Shown: piece after piece, positions 45,419 to 52,489 of the stretch | Position numbering within the stretch: position 1 is the stretch's first letter | How the letters are laid out: the number at the start of each line of letters is the position of its first letter | Assembly: GCA_022768695.1 (NCBI GenBank) | Contig: JALEPO010000052.1 | Coordinates: 1-52,489 of the forward strand | Length of the DNA: 52,489 bases | DNA from: Clostridia bacterium | GTDB lineage: Bacteria > Bacillota > Clostridia > UBA1381 | Direction of reading: 5' to 3' | Position numbers and translations under genes: made by a program | The notes under the pieces: model-generated | Seen by the model: only the letters and a program-made list of their open reading frames with translations | Databases searched by the model: none | Told to the model about the DNA's origin: nothing

Positions 45419-46702
45419 TTACATATTTTCCAGCAATTTATCAATACTTGCAAGCTTAACGCAAGTAACAAAGACTTCGCACGCTTCCCGCAATTCCTCA
45501 TTAGAAGGATAAGTAGGAGCAATACGAATATTTGAATCATGAGGATCCTTACCATATGGATAAGTTGCGCCGGCAGAAGTCATAACCACTCCTGCTTCCT
45601 TACAAAGCGATACAACTTTTTTTGCACAGCCGTCAAGAGTGTCAAGCGCAATAAAGTATCCGCCCTTTGGATTTGTCCATTGAGCAATCTCCAATCCTCC
45701 CAATTCCTTCTCAAGTGTGTCAAGCACAATTCTGAACTTAGGTCTTAAAATCTCTGCATGACGCTTCATATGCTCAAGCATACCGTTGAAATCACCAAAG
45801 AATTTTACATGGCGAAGCTGATTTAATTTATCATGACCTATAGTCTGTACCGTCATCTGCTTCTTTATAAAATCAAGGTTTGCCTTTGACGCTGAAATTG
45901 CGGCTATACCTGATCCCGGGAATGTAACCTTTGATGTAGAACAGAATTTAAACACCATATCAGGATTTCCTGCCTTTGCACATTCGTCCAGAATTTCAAT
46001 AATATGGTCCTGATCATCCTCATATAAATGATGAATACAATATGCATTATCCCAATAAATTCTAAAATCCTCAGCCGCCGGTTTCAGACGCGCAAATCTT
46101 CTTACAACCTCATCTGAATATGATATGCCCGAAGGATTTGAATATTTAGGCACACACCATATACCCTTTATACTTGCATCCTCTGATACAAGCTTCTCTA
46201 CCATATCCATATCCGGTCCGTCTGAATTCATGGGAATATTTATCATTTCTATACCAAAAAACTCAGTAATCGCAAAATGTCTGTCATAACCCGGCACAGG
46301 GCACAAGAACTTAATCTTATCCAATTTTGCCCACGGTGTTGAGCCCATAACGCCATGAGTCATAGAACGCGCAACAGTGTCATACATTACATTAAGACTT
46401 GAATTACCGTAAATAATAATGTTTTCTATAGGACATTCTATCATTTCGCTCAATAGTCTTTTAGCCTCTACAATGCCGTCAAGCACACCATAGTTACGGC
46501 AGTCAATCCCCTGCTCGCCAACAAGCTCATGAGTTGCTGCAAGTGTATCAATCATGCCCATTGATAAATCAAGCTGTTCCTTATTCGGCTTACCTCTTGA
46601 CATATCAAGCTTCAAGCCCTTTGCTTTTAAATCATTATACTGTCCTTCAATCTCATCTCTGAGCTTCAGCAGCTCATCTCTGGTCATTGTTTTGTATGAC
46701 AT
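45419..46702 (-). CDS. Class I aminotransferase, aspartate aminotransferase-like (subgroup Ic type)
   Basis: The ATG at 46702 behind AAAGGAGGAG gives 427 residues; a longer frame to 46786 runs through the promoter. Fold type I pyridoxal-phosphate enzyme: IIIYGNSSLNVMYDTVAR, KIKFLCPVPGYDRHFAITE, the Asp of YWDNAYCIHHLY and the Schiff-base Lys in CSTSKVTFPGSGIAAI; the carboxylate Arg is in DSNIRIAPTYPS. The sequence resembles the small aspartate aminotransferase group described from Corynebacterium. It probably links aspartate or glutamate with oxoacids; substrate not proven. Monocistronic. Confidence 0.9.
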   Translation of the reverse strand: MSYKTMTRDELLKLRDEIEGQYNDLKAKGLKLDMSRGKPNKEQLDLSMGMIDTLAATHELVGEQGIDCRNYGVLDGIVEAKRLLSEMIECPIENIIIYGNSSLNVMYDTVARSMTHGVMGSTPWAKLDKIKFLCPVPGYDRHFAITEFFGIEMINIPMNSDGPDMDMVEKLVSEDASIKGIWCVPKYSNPSGISYSDEVVRRFARLKPAAEDFRIYWDNAYCIHHLYEDDQDHIIEILDECAKAGNPDMVFKFCSTSKVTFPGSGIAAISASKANLDFIKKQMTVQTIGHDKLNQLRHVKFFGDFNGMLEHMKRHAEILRPKFRIVLDTLEKELGGLEIAQWTNPKGGYFIALDTLDGCAKKVVSLCKEAGVVMTSAGATYPYGKDPHDSNIRIAPTYPSNEELREACEVFVTCVKLASIDKLLENM

Positions 46703-46733
46703 CTTTTTCTCCTCCTTTAAATCCACTTTGTAT

Positions 46734-46762
46734 AGTATATCACAACTAAGAAAATCAGTCAA
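46734..46762 (-). promoter_or_regulatory. Promoter of the aminotransferase gene
   Basis: TTGACT (46757-46762) and TATACT (46734-46739) are 17 bp apart on the minus strand, 32 bp upstream of the ATG. Confidence 0.75.
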
Positions 46763-46901
46763 CGTCATATTATGATTTTTATGCAAATAATATAAAAGTA
46801 ACGCCTACAATATCTATTGCATAAGTCGAGATAACAAATAGTCAAAACGCAAAATGTTGTATCGGAGCATTGCACAGCTTACGAACAAATTCCTATATCA
46901 T

Positions 46902-46937
46902 AAAAAAAGAAAGGCGCGAAATTATATTACGCCTTTC
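46902..46937 (-). terminator. Strong terminator downstream of mazF / structured RNA
   Basis: GAAAGGCG (46909-46916) pairs with CGCCTTTC (46930-46937); seven T follow on the minus strand. It ends either the mazF transcript or a separate small RNA. Confidence 0.85.
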
Positions 46938-47092
46938 TTTTCAATAAGGAGCAAAGCCCCGTATTCAACGTTCCGTCTGCGGATTATACCACCGACATCA
47001 AAAGCAAATGACACCAATTTCCTATACAATGAACAACTCTTTAGCGTTGTAGGCATAGACGCTTGCGTCGCAGCCGCAGTGAACACCTTGCT
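46902..47092 (-). ncRNA. Candidate structured RNA, possibly 6S RNA-like
   Basis: On the minus strand a long closing stem can form in three blocks: AGCAAG (47092-47087) with CTTTGCT (46956-46950), GTGTTCA (47086-47080) with TGAATAC (46967-46961), and CTGCGG (47079-47074) with CCGCAG (46982-46977). Inside are a small GACGCAAGCGTC hairpin and a CCTACAAC...GTTG hairpin. A GC-rich terminator, GAAAGGCG with CGCCTTTC plus seven T (46937-46902), follows directly. One long rod with an inner bubble and a terminator is the plan of 6S RNA, but I cannot match conserved 6S sequence and no good promoter was found. It could instead be the mazF 3' untranslated region. Confidence 0.35.
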
Positions 47093-47138
47093 TTTATTTA
47101 TATTGATATGTAGCCAAACCCTTATGCTACATATCATA

Positions 47139-47489
47139 TTATATTCCTCCAAGCCCAAAGCTTATGGACAATGCTGCGTTTACGCTTGTCATAAGCTTTC
47201 CGTCAAGCCTGCCTATTTTCTCTCGTAATCGTTTCTTATCAATTGTTCTGATTTGTTCAAGCAATATAACTGAATCCTTGTTAAGTCCGTATTCCTTTGC
47301 AGATAATTCAATATGCGTAGGCATTTTAGCCTTATTTATCTGGCTGGTTATAGCAGCCGCAATCACAGTAGGACTATATTTATTGCCTATATCATTCTGA
47401 ATTATAAGAACAGGTCTTATTCCTCCCTGCTCACTGCCTACAACGGGACTTAAATCGGCATAATAAATATCTCCTCTTTTAACTATCAC
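47139..47489 (-). CDS. mazF: MazF-type endoribonuclease toxin
   Basis: A 116-residue PemK/MazF/EndoA protein: [31 protein letters not shown] at the start, [10 protein letters not shown] in the middle and [13 protein letters not shown] near the end. The catalytic Arg (GIRPV) and Thr (ITSQ) are present. The Bacillus homologue cuts single-stranded RNA at UACAU. It starts with GTG at 47489, 3 bp after the antitoxin stop, with CGGAG inside the antitoxin as probable ribosome binding site. The alr-antitoxin-mazF order is standard in Firmicutes. Confidence 0.95.
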   Translation of the reverse strand: MIVKRGDIYYADLSPVVGSEQGGIRPVLIIQNDIGNKYSPTVIAAAITSQINKAKMPTHIELSAKEYGLNKDSVILLEQIRTIDKKRLREKIGRLDGKLMTSVNAALSISFGLGGI

Positions 47490-47492
47490 CTT

Positions 47493-47645
47493 TTATTCAC
47501 ACTCCGTCAGTTTTTCCTCACATTGCGAAAGACATTCGTTATCCGCTTCCAAACACATATGTGCCAGTTTAAGATTTATTTCCGCCATTTCTTCATAGCC
47601 TTCTTTGAGCTTACGCTCCAATTCGGCCTTTTTTGTGTGTGACAA
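47493..47645 (-). CDS. Short MazE/EndoAI-like antitoxin lacking a DNA-binding domain
   Basis: A 50-residue frame that starts with TTG at 47645, 9 bp after AAAGGAG. It contains LKEGYEEMAEINLKLAHMC and LEADNECLSQCEEKL, which matches the C-terminal toxin-binding segment of clostridial EndoAI-type antitoxins (pattern KxGYxEMAxINL). The ribbon-helix-helix DNA-binding domain that normally precedes it is missing: upstream the frame continues only as NGTINERSLIA before a TAA. So this is either a truncated or a minimal antitoxin. It lies between alr and mazF, where the full antitoxin gene normally is. Four cysteines in the last 20 residues are unusual. Confidence 0.75.
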   Translation of the reverse strand: MSHTKKAELERKLKEGYEEMAEINLKLAHMCLEADNECLSQCEEKLTECE

Positions 47646-47755
47646 AGCAATCAGGCTCCTTTCATTTATTGTGCCGTTTTATATATCAGAAAAATATAAA
47701 TCAATCATGATATATAAGCTTCTGTTTCAAGCTGCATCTGCAGTACCTCAAAAGC

Positions 47756-48913
47756 TTACAGCAGATAGTTAAGCTCTTTCACCGCCTCTCCGTTTTTAGT
47801 GTATATCCTCGGGATACGCTTTCCGATAAGACATGAAACCTCATAATTTATAGTTTCAAGCCATTTTGCAAGGTCGTCAATAGTAACGCCCTCTCTGCCG
47901 AAAATAATTGCTTCATCACCTTTATTGATATTATGAACATTTGTAACATCAATCATACATTGGTCCATACAAATTCTTCCGATGATGGGAACACTTTCTC
48001 CGCCCGCAATCATTTTTCCATTCTTAGCAAGCTTTCTTAAATATCCGTCGGCATAACCGATAGGTACAGTGGCAATTTTAGTTACTCCCTCGGTTATGTA
48101 CTCCTTGCCATAGCTGACTCCTCTTCCTGATTCTACCTCCTTAACATAACTTATACGCGCTTTAAGCGTCATAGCAGGTATCAAGGCAAGTCTTGATTTA
48201 TCAACCTCATCTGAAGGATACATACCATAAAGTATAACTCCGGGACGAACCATATCAAGATGCATTTCGGGATACATCATTATTCCGGCGCTGTTGCAGA
48301 TATGCTTTATAGGGATTTTTACACCTTTTTCCTCCAGTCCCTTAACCACATCCATAAAACGGTTATATTGAAGCAATGTGTACGATTGGTCTGCTTCATC
48401 TGACGTGGCAAAATGCGAAAAAATTCCTTCAATTTCTATATACGGCAATTTGGAAATTTTCACAATTTCATCAATAATGGCTCTGTTGTCATCTGTTGCA
48501 ACAAACCCTATACGGCTCATACCTGTATCTATTTTTATATGAATTTTTGTCACTTTCTCTTTTTTTTCTGCAATATACGAAAGTGCTTTTGCAAATTCAT
48601 AGTCAAAAACACTGGGTGTAATATCAAAATTAATTAAATCCTCCGCGCTTTCCTCGCTTGACGCGCCGAGAATCAGAATAGGAACATCCACACCACGACT
48701 TCTAAGCTGTTTTCCCTCCTGAAGCACCGCCACAGCAAGACGGTCAGCTCCATTCTCCAGCAGAGTCTTGGCAACCTCCATAAAACCGTGTCCGTATGCA
48801 TCAGCTTTCACAACTGCCATAATCTGAGCATTAGGATTGGTAATTTTTCTTATTTCCTGTATATTATGAGCGATTGCGTCAAGATCTACCTCTGCCCATG
48901 TACGTTTTTCCAT
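47756..48913 (-). CDS. alr: Alanine racemase
   Basis: The ATG at 48913 gives 385 residues, the family norm; the frame runs on to 49015 without protein-like sequence. AAAGGAG lies 14 bp before the ATG, long for a spacer, so a non-standard start slightly upstream is possible. The pyridoxal-phosphate lysine is Lys36 (MAVVKADAYGHG) and the opposite base is the Tyr of GVSYGKEYI. RPGVILYGMYP and IGRICMDQCMIDVT are further family motifs. It makes D-alanine for peptidoglycan. Located between nnrD/E and the toxin-antitoxin pair. Confidence 0.96.
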   Translation of the reverse strand: MEKRTWAEVDLDAIAHNIQEIRKITNPNAQIMAVVKADAYGHGFMEVAKTLLENGADRLAVAVLQEGKQLRSRGVDVPILILGASSEESAEDLINFDITPSVFDYEFAKALSYIAEKKEKVTKIHIKIDTGMSRIGFVATDDNRAIIDEIVKISKLPYIEIEGIFSHFATSDEADQSYTLLQYNRFMDVVKGLEEKGVKIPIKHICNSAGIMMYPEMHLDMVRPGVILYGMYPSDEVDKSRLALIPAMTLKARISYVKEVESGRGVSYGKEYITEGVTKIATVPIGYADGYLRKLAKNGKMIAGGESVPIIGRICMDQCMIDVTNVHNINKGDEAIIFGREGVTIDDLAKWLETINYEVSCLIGKRIPRIYTKNGEAVKELNYLL

Positions 48914-49056
48914 TTTAATAGTTTTGACTCCTTTCACTAAACCGTTCGAAAAATACTCTTTATCCCAAATAACAACATCCGCGCAATTTATATTTGTGCA
49001 GTATATATCGAGCATTTTTATCTTTATTATATGTTAATATAATATCATAAAATCTA

Positions 49057-50607
49057 TTATATATCTACCTGTAATATATGGCATATTGCTTCAGGTATCG
49101 AATTCATAACATCAGTTGCCGTTACAGAATCCACGCCTAAACGCTTCGCCGCAATATCACCTGCCATCCCGTGTATATACACAGCCATAGCAGCCGCCTT
49201 TACTTCTTCAACACCTCTCGCAACAAGCGATACAATAAGTCCTGCGAGTACATCGCCGCTGCCGCCTGTAGCCAAACCTGAATTGCCTGTAGTATTAATA
49301 TATTGTGTTCCGTCCGGCGCTGTTACAATTGTATGATGTCCTTTTAATATAACAACCGCGCCATACTCCTCAGCGAACTCCTTTGAAACACTGAGTCTGT
49401 TTTCTTCAATATATTCCATGTCAAGTCCTGTAAGACGCGACATCTCCACCGAGTGCGGAGTGAAAATTAAGCTGCATGAGCTTTTGCTTATCATTTTCAT
49501 CTTCTGTGAAGCAGCATTGATACCATCAGCGTCAACAACAACCGGCACCTTAGAATATTCAAGCAGACTTTCAAGAATTACAGCTATATCTTCCCCTCTG
49601 CTAAGTCCCGGACCTATAAGTACAGCGTCTGTCTTATTGGCTTTGAGCAGTATATCACCAATTGCTTCTGATGATATACATCCCTTATTATCACTCAGAG
49701 GTATAGTCATTACTTCTGTGGTTTTCGCTTCAAGCACATTGTTAAGTGATTCCGGCACTCCCAAAAATACCAAACCGCTTCCGGATTTCACAGCCGTCTG
49801 TGATGACAGATATGCAGCGCCTGTCATCCCTTTTGAGCCGGCTATTACAAGTACCTTGCCGTAATCGCCCTTTTGTGAATTATTCTTCCGTTTAGGAAAA
49901 TTCTCTCTTACAAACTCATTGTCAATTACATTTATCTGTAAATTTTCTCCATCCATAATATACTGCGGAATTGAAATATCGGCAACCACCGTTTCCCCTA
50001 CAAAATCCGCGGCCGGAAACATAAGCATTCCCACTTTATATGCCGCAAATGTAACTGTTTTATTTGCGCGAATACACACTCCGCATATTTCTCCGCTGTC
50101 TGCATCTATACCGCTGGGAATATCAACTGAAAGAACATATTCTGCATTATTATTTATTTCCTCAATAACATCATAGCTTATACCGCGCACAGTCCCATGT
50201 ATCCCTGTACCATAAATTGCGTCAACTATAATATCGCTTGACTTTATTATATACTTAAGGCTCTCAGTATCCGTAACAATTTCTATTTTAACATTCATTT
50301 TTTCAATTATCTCAAAATTTATCTGAGCGTCGCCTGAAAATTTATTTCCGCATACCAAATAGACAGACACCTCTGCCCCAAGATTATATAAATGACGCGC
50401 AATGGCGAAACCGTCGCCGCCATTATTGCCCTTACCGCAGAATACCGCAGCGCGCATATTTTTTAAATTAAAAGTTTTTTTCAATTCGTTTATACAGGCA
50501 ATAGCCGCATTTTCCATAAGGAGTATACTTGGTACACCCCCTGCTTCCGATGCCATTTTATCTACATTGCGCATTTGTGCCGCAAAACACGCCTTCGCCA
50601 TACACAT
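49057..50607 (-). CDS. nnrD: Bifunctional NAD(P)H-hydrate repair enzyme (epimerase and dehydratase)
   Basis: The ATG at 50607, 6 bp after AAAGG, gives 516 residues; the frame extends to 50724 without a site. Residues about 1-215 form the NnrE epimerase (YjeF N-terminal) domain with VFCGKGNNGGDGFAIARHL and AIYGTGIHG. Residues about 225-510 form the NnrD ADP/ATP-dependent dehydratase with GDYGKVLVIAGSKGMTGAA and NSGLATGGSGDVLAGLI. It repairs hydrated NADH and NADPH. Gene order with alr is conserved in Firmicutes. Confidence 0.94.
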   Translation of the reverse strand: MCMAKACFAAQMRNVDKMASEAGGVPSILLMENAAIACINELKKTFNLKNMRAAVFCGKGNNGGDGFAIARHLYNLGAEVSVYLVCGNKFSGDAQINFEIIEKMNVKIEIVTDTESLKYIIKSSDIIVDAIYGTGIHGTVRGISYDVIEEINNNAEYVLSVDIPSGIDADSGEICGVCIRANKTVTFAAYKVGMLMFPAADFVGETVVADISIPQYIMDGENLQINVIDNEFVRENFPKRKNNSQKGDYGKVLVIAGSKGMTGAAYLSSQTAVKSGSGLVFLGVPESLNNVLEAKTTEVMTIPLSDNKGCISSEAIGDILLKANKTDAVLIGPGLSRGEDIAVILESLLEYSKVPVVVDADGINAASQKMKMISKSSCSLIFTPHSVEMSRLTGLDMEYIEENRLSVSKEFAEEYGAVVILKGHHTIVTAPDGTQYINTTGNSGLATGGSGDVLAGLIVSLVARGVEEVKAAAMAVYIHGMAGDIAAKRLGVDSVTATDVMNSIPEAICHILQVDI

Positions 50608-50732
50608 CAACTGCCTTTCTGACTCACAATTATGTATGAATAATATCAATTTGCTTCCATACAAATATTTGCCGTGCAAAATACCTACACAGCAAATATT
50701 ATTACGAGAGCAGATTATGCTCAAAATTCAAA

Positions 50733-51302
50733 TTACTCGTAAATAAATACATTTCTTGGATTAAATCTCTTTATAGCCTCAATCATTTTTGATGTCGGCT
50801 GAAAAAGCACTCGTCTTTTTTCCGCTTTTTCATCGTCATAATAATCTACAAAATATACTCCGCCTCTTGTCTTATCTCCTGTCATATCAATAACCTTAAG
50901 TCCCGGCTCCGGATTTTTATATTTACCGTTATGGGCAGCGTCTTCAATATTAGCGCAAATTTCAGCATTTGCAAAATCAAAGCTTACTATACGCTTTCTT
51001 CCCCTGCGCGACGTAATTTTGTCCATATCCACCTCGCTGTTGGTAAGAATATACTCATATTCAATATTGCGCATACCAATCAGCAGATAAGCTCCGTACC
51101 ACACAAGCGCAATCAACACAAACCCAACGCTGAATGCAAAGGAAGAAATCTGACTTCCTGCCAAAGCATATGCCAACGCAAAAATCAATATAAGCATAGT
51201 TATCGTTAAAATTACTCCGGCAGCTATTACTCCCGCAATAATCAGTATATCCTTTGTATCCTTTTTACGCTTTAACATATATTCCATGTAAGTATCCATC
51301 AT
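50733..51302 (-). CDS. Small membrane protein, DUF6106-like
   Basis: A 189-residue protein with two membrane segments near the N-terminus (ILIIAGVIAAGVILTITMLI and FAFSVGFVLIALVWYGAYLL), then NIEYEYILTNSEVDMDKI and a cytoplasmic beta-rich domain ending RRVLFQPTSKMIEAIKRFNP. This layout recalls PH-like membrane proteins of Clostridia (DUF6106); the family name is a recollection, not a search result. AAAGGAG precedes the ATG at 51302. It lies between rdgB and nnrD, all in one direction with short gaps, so probably co-transcribed. Function unknown. Confidence 0.7.
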   Translation of the reverse strand: MMDTYMEYMLKRKKDTKDILIIAGVIAAGVILTITMLILIFALAYALAGSQISSFAFSVGFVLIALVWYGAYLLIGMRNIEYEYILTNSEVDMDKITSRRGRKRIVSFDFANAEICANIEDAAHNGKYKNPEPGLKVIDMTGDKTRGGVYFVDYYDDEKAEKRRVLFQPTSKMIEAIKRFNPRNVFIYE

Positions 51303-51325
51303 ATTTACCGCTCCTTTTAATAATT

Positions 51326-51916
51326 TTATTCCTGAATATAATCTTTTAACTTTTTGCTTAAAGCCATAAGAGCTCTGCCTCTGTGACTAACACTGTTTTT
51401 CTCCTCATCGCTTGCCTGAGCAAACGTCTTTTTCAGTTCATCGCTATAAAATATAGGATCGTAACCAAAACCATTTTCACCAAGCGGCTCTGCTGTTATA
51501 TACCCCTTCACCTCTCCTGAAGCGGTAATTTCTTTTCCGTTGGGAAAAATAAACGCTACAGACGTAACAAACCGTGCAGTCCTGTCTTTTTTGCTTTTAA
51601 GCTCCTCCAGAATTTTATTGACCTTGTCAGCATCGGTAGCATCCTCGCCCGCATATCGTGCACTGTAAACACCCGGCTTTCCGTCAAGCGCGTCAATACA
51701 TAGACCGGAATCATCCGCAAGCACAGGCTCATCGCAGAGCATAGCGATTGCGCGCGCTTTAATTAAAGCATTTTTTTCAAAAGTATCTCCTGTTTCCAGA
51801 ACATCAACATCATATCCCGCATCCTGCTGAGATTCAACTTCAAAGCCCAGCTTGCCAAGAATATTGCTGATCTCCTTTATTTTACCTTTATTTTTGGTTG
51901 CTGCTATAATTTTCAT
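51326..51916 (-). CDS. rdgB: RdgB/HAM1 non-canonical purine NTP pyrophosphatase
   Basis: The ATG at 51916 behind CGAGGA gives 196 residues, the family length; the frame extends to 51970 without family similarity. Motifs: IIAATKNKGKIKEISNIL (nucleotide-binding start), TFEKNALIKARAIA, VLADDSGLCIDALDGKPGVYSARYAG and GENGFGYDPIFY with SHRGRAL. It removes ITP, dITP and XTP from the nucleotide pool. Downstream genes on the same strand follow closely. Confidence 0.96.
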   Translation of the reverse strand: MKIIAATKNKGKIKEISNILGKLGFEVESQQDAGYDVDVLETGDTFEKNALIKARAIAMLCDEPVLADDSGLCIDALDGKPGVYSARYAGEDATDADKVNKILEELKSKKDRTARFVTSVAFIFPNGKEITASGEVKGYITAEPLGENGFGYDPIFYSDELKKTFAQASDEEKNSVSHRGRALMALSKKLKDYIQE

Positions 51917-52051
51917 ATTTCCTCGCTTTTCCGCGTCCGAGGACGCAAATAAATAGTTAAAAATAATCATATCATTTAACTATATTCTACTACAATATAC
52001 TAAATTTTGCAAGTCTTTTACGGTAATAAACGAAAAAGAGCCATTTACAGC

Positions 52052-52088
52052 AAAAAAAAGAACCGCCGCATCACTGATGCGACAGCTC
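52052..52088 (-). terminator. Terminator of ypeB
   Basis: A 13-bp stem (52060-52072 with 52076-52088) with three G-U pairs and a 3-base loop, followed on the minus strand by eight T, 11 bp after the stop. Confidence 0.85.
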
Positions 52089-52099
52089 CGGAAAATATA

Positions 52100-52489
52100 T
52101 TAAACTGTAAGCACTCCGCCCTCGCTTTCAATCAGCATAAGAATTTCCTCCTCATGCCCGTTGTCAGCGTTAATATAAACAAGGAAATTCTTACCGTTGA
52201 ATGTGCCCTTGAATTCGTAGCACAGAACCTCTTTCAAGCTATCCTTCGGAACCAGTGCCAGCTTTGTCGCAGTTACCTCAAGCTGTGTTGAAACATGGCT
52301 GCGCGCTTCTTCAAGTGATATTAACGGCGCAGAAAGCTCGCGCTGTTTATGGTTCATCAGATACCCTTTTGATTCCATACCGACAATCTCACCTGTATCA
52401 AGCGCAACCCTTACCTTTACAAGGTCACTGTAACACACTATATCTCCTTGTGAAGGCGCAAAATTTATAGTTGCAATTCCATCTTTTAC
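52100..52489 (-). CDS. ypeB: Germination / sporulation protein YpeB, C-terminal part (PepSY domains)
   Basis: The frame is open at the right edge and ends with TAA at 52100, so about 129 C-terminal residues are visible. They read VKDGIATINFAPSQGDIVCYSDLVKVRVALDTGEIVG in consecutive pieces, then SKGYLMNHKQREL, ISLEEARSHVSTQLEV and VLCYEFKGTFNGKNFLVYINADNGHEEEIL, the tandem PepSY pattern of YpeB. YpeB stabilises the cortex-lytic enzyme SleB in spores. The sleB gene would be expected to the right, outside the window. Confidence 0.88.
   Translation of the reverse strand, partial: VKDGIATINFAPSQGDIVCYSDLVKVRVALDTGEIVGMESKGYLMNHKQRELSAPLISLEEARSHVSTQLEVTATKLALVPKDSLKEVLCYEFKGTFNGKNFLVYINADNGHEEEILMLIESEGGVLTV

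Larger units (their letters stand above)
46703..47138. other. Non-coding region between the aminotransferase and mazF genes
   Basis: About 436 bp with the aminotransferase promoter, a terminator and structured RNA candidate on the minus strand (46902-47092), and a perfect 11-bp hairpin (47104-47114 with 47126-47136) directly after the mazF stop. Short open frames exist on both strands but have no ribosome binding site. Confidence 0.6.

Noticed and set aside
46961-47010. GGTGGTATAATCCGC stretch resembling a T-box sequence
   Set aside because: The downstream terminator does not overlap it, no specifier stem was seen, and the next gene has its own promoter.
46922-47158. Open frame of 78 codons on the minus strand downstream of mazF
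   Set aside because: No ribosome binding site, odd composition, and it overlaps the mazF end and the pairing blocks of a probable structured RNA.
49016-49056. Upstream extension of alanine racemase to 49015 and gap to nnrD
   Set aside because: The added 34 residues are not racemase-like; the family start MEKRTWAEVDLDAIAHN is at 48913.

Overview
The window reads as a chromosomal stretch of an AT-rich, Gram-positive, endospore-forming strict anaerobe of the class Clostridia, probably a gut or rumen fibre user related to Oscillospirales. Support: a rubrerythrin / superoxide reductase pair; sporulation markers (SpoIIQ-like M23 protein behind a sigma-F-like promoter, TepA-YlzJ pair, C-terminus of YpeB); the Firmicutes-type two-subunit GlgC/GlgD; strong Shine-Dalgarno sites; and the Firmicutes gene order nnrD-alr-antitoxin-mazF. 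No rRNA, tRNA, prophage, IS element or CRISPR array was recognised.

Layout. 1-3710: two enzymes for plant arabinogalactan, a secreted GH30 (cut by the window edge) and a GH127 beta-L-arabinofuranosidase with an odd N-terminus. 3711-5645: a decayed ORF fragment, the SpoIIQ-like gene, then about 600 bp of non-coding DNA with a cluster of perfect hairpins. 5646-7509: superoxide reductase, rubrerythrin and three small unknown genes. 7745-15487: a tightly packed envelope operon read leftward (GT4-CsaB fusion, MurJ flippase, Wzy/ligase-like protein, GT4, two DUF4330 membrane proteins). 15783-24893: enolase, a secreted lytic transglycosylase, two NSS transporters, TyrRS, TepA-YlzJ, MetA. 24980-30246: a transaldolase-like aldolase, an intracellular GH51 arabinofuranosidase and a GH13 alpha-glucan hydrolase. 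30374-39294: glycogen metabolism in two transcription units, glgB-glgC-glgD and glgA-glgP. 39815-45280: RNase Y, YmdB, a DtxR/MntR-type regulator, Lon. 45419-52489: an aminotransferase, a candidate structured RNA, MazF with a very short antitoxin, alanine racemase, NnrD/E, a small membrane protein, RdgB and the end of YpeB.

How it fits together. GH30, GH127 and GH51 suggest use of arabinogalactan or arabinan side chains; the aldolase and enolase handle sugar phosphates, and surplus glucose-1-phosphate can be stored by GlgC/D, GlgA and GlgB and recovered by GlgP and the GH13 enzyme. The envelope operon looks like export and pyruvylation of a wall-linked polysaccharide, the kind of polymer to which SLH proteins bind.

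Most worth a second look: lysine/alanine/threonine-rich basic tails on three of the five glycogen enzymes; a long nested hairpin ending in a T-run between rny and ymdB; a structured RNA candidate with 6S-like long-range pairing downstream of mazF; a 50-residue antitoxin that lacks a DNA-binding domain; the GT4-CsaB fusion with two DUF4330 proteins; a cluster of hairpins at 5298-5495; and a perfect inverted repeat over the lon promoter. All calls come from reading the sequence; no database search was run.
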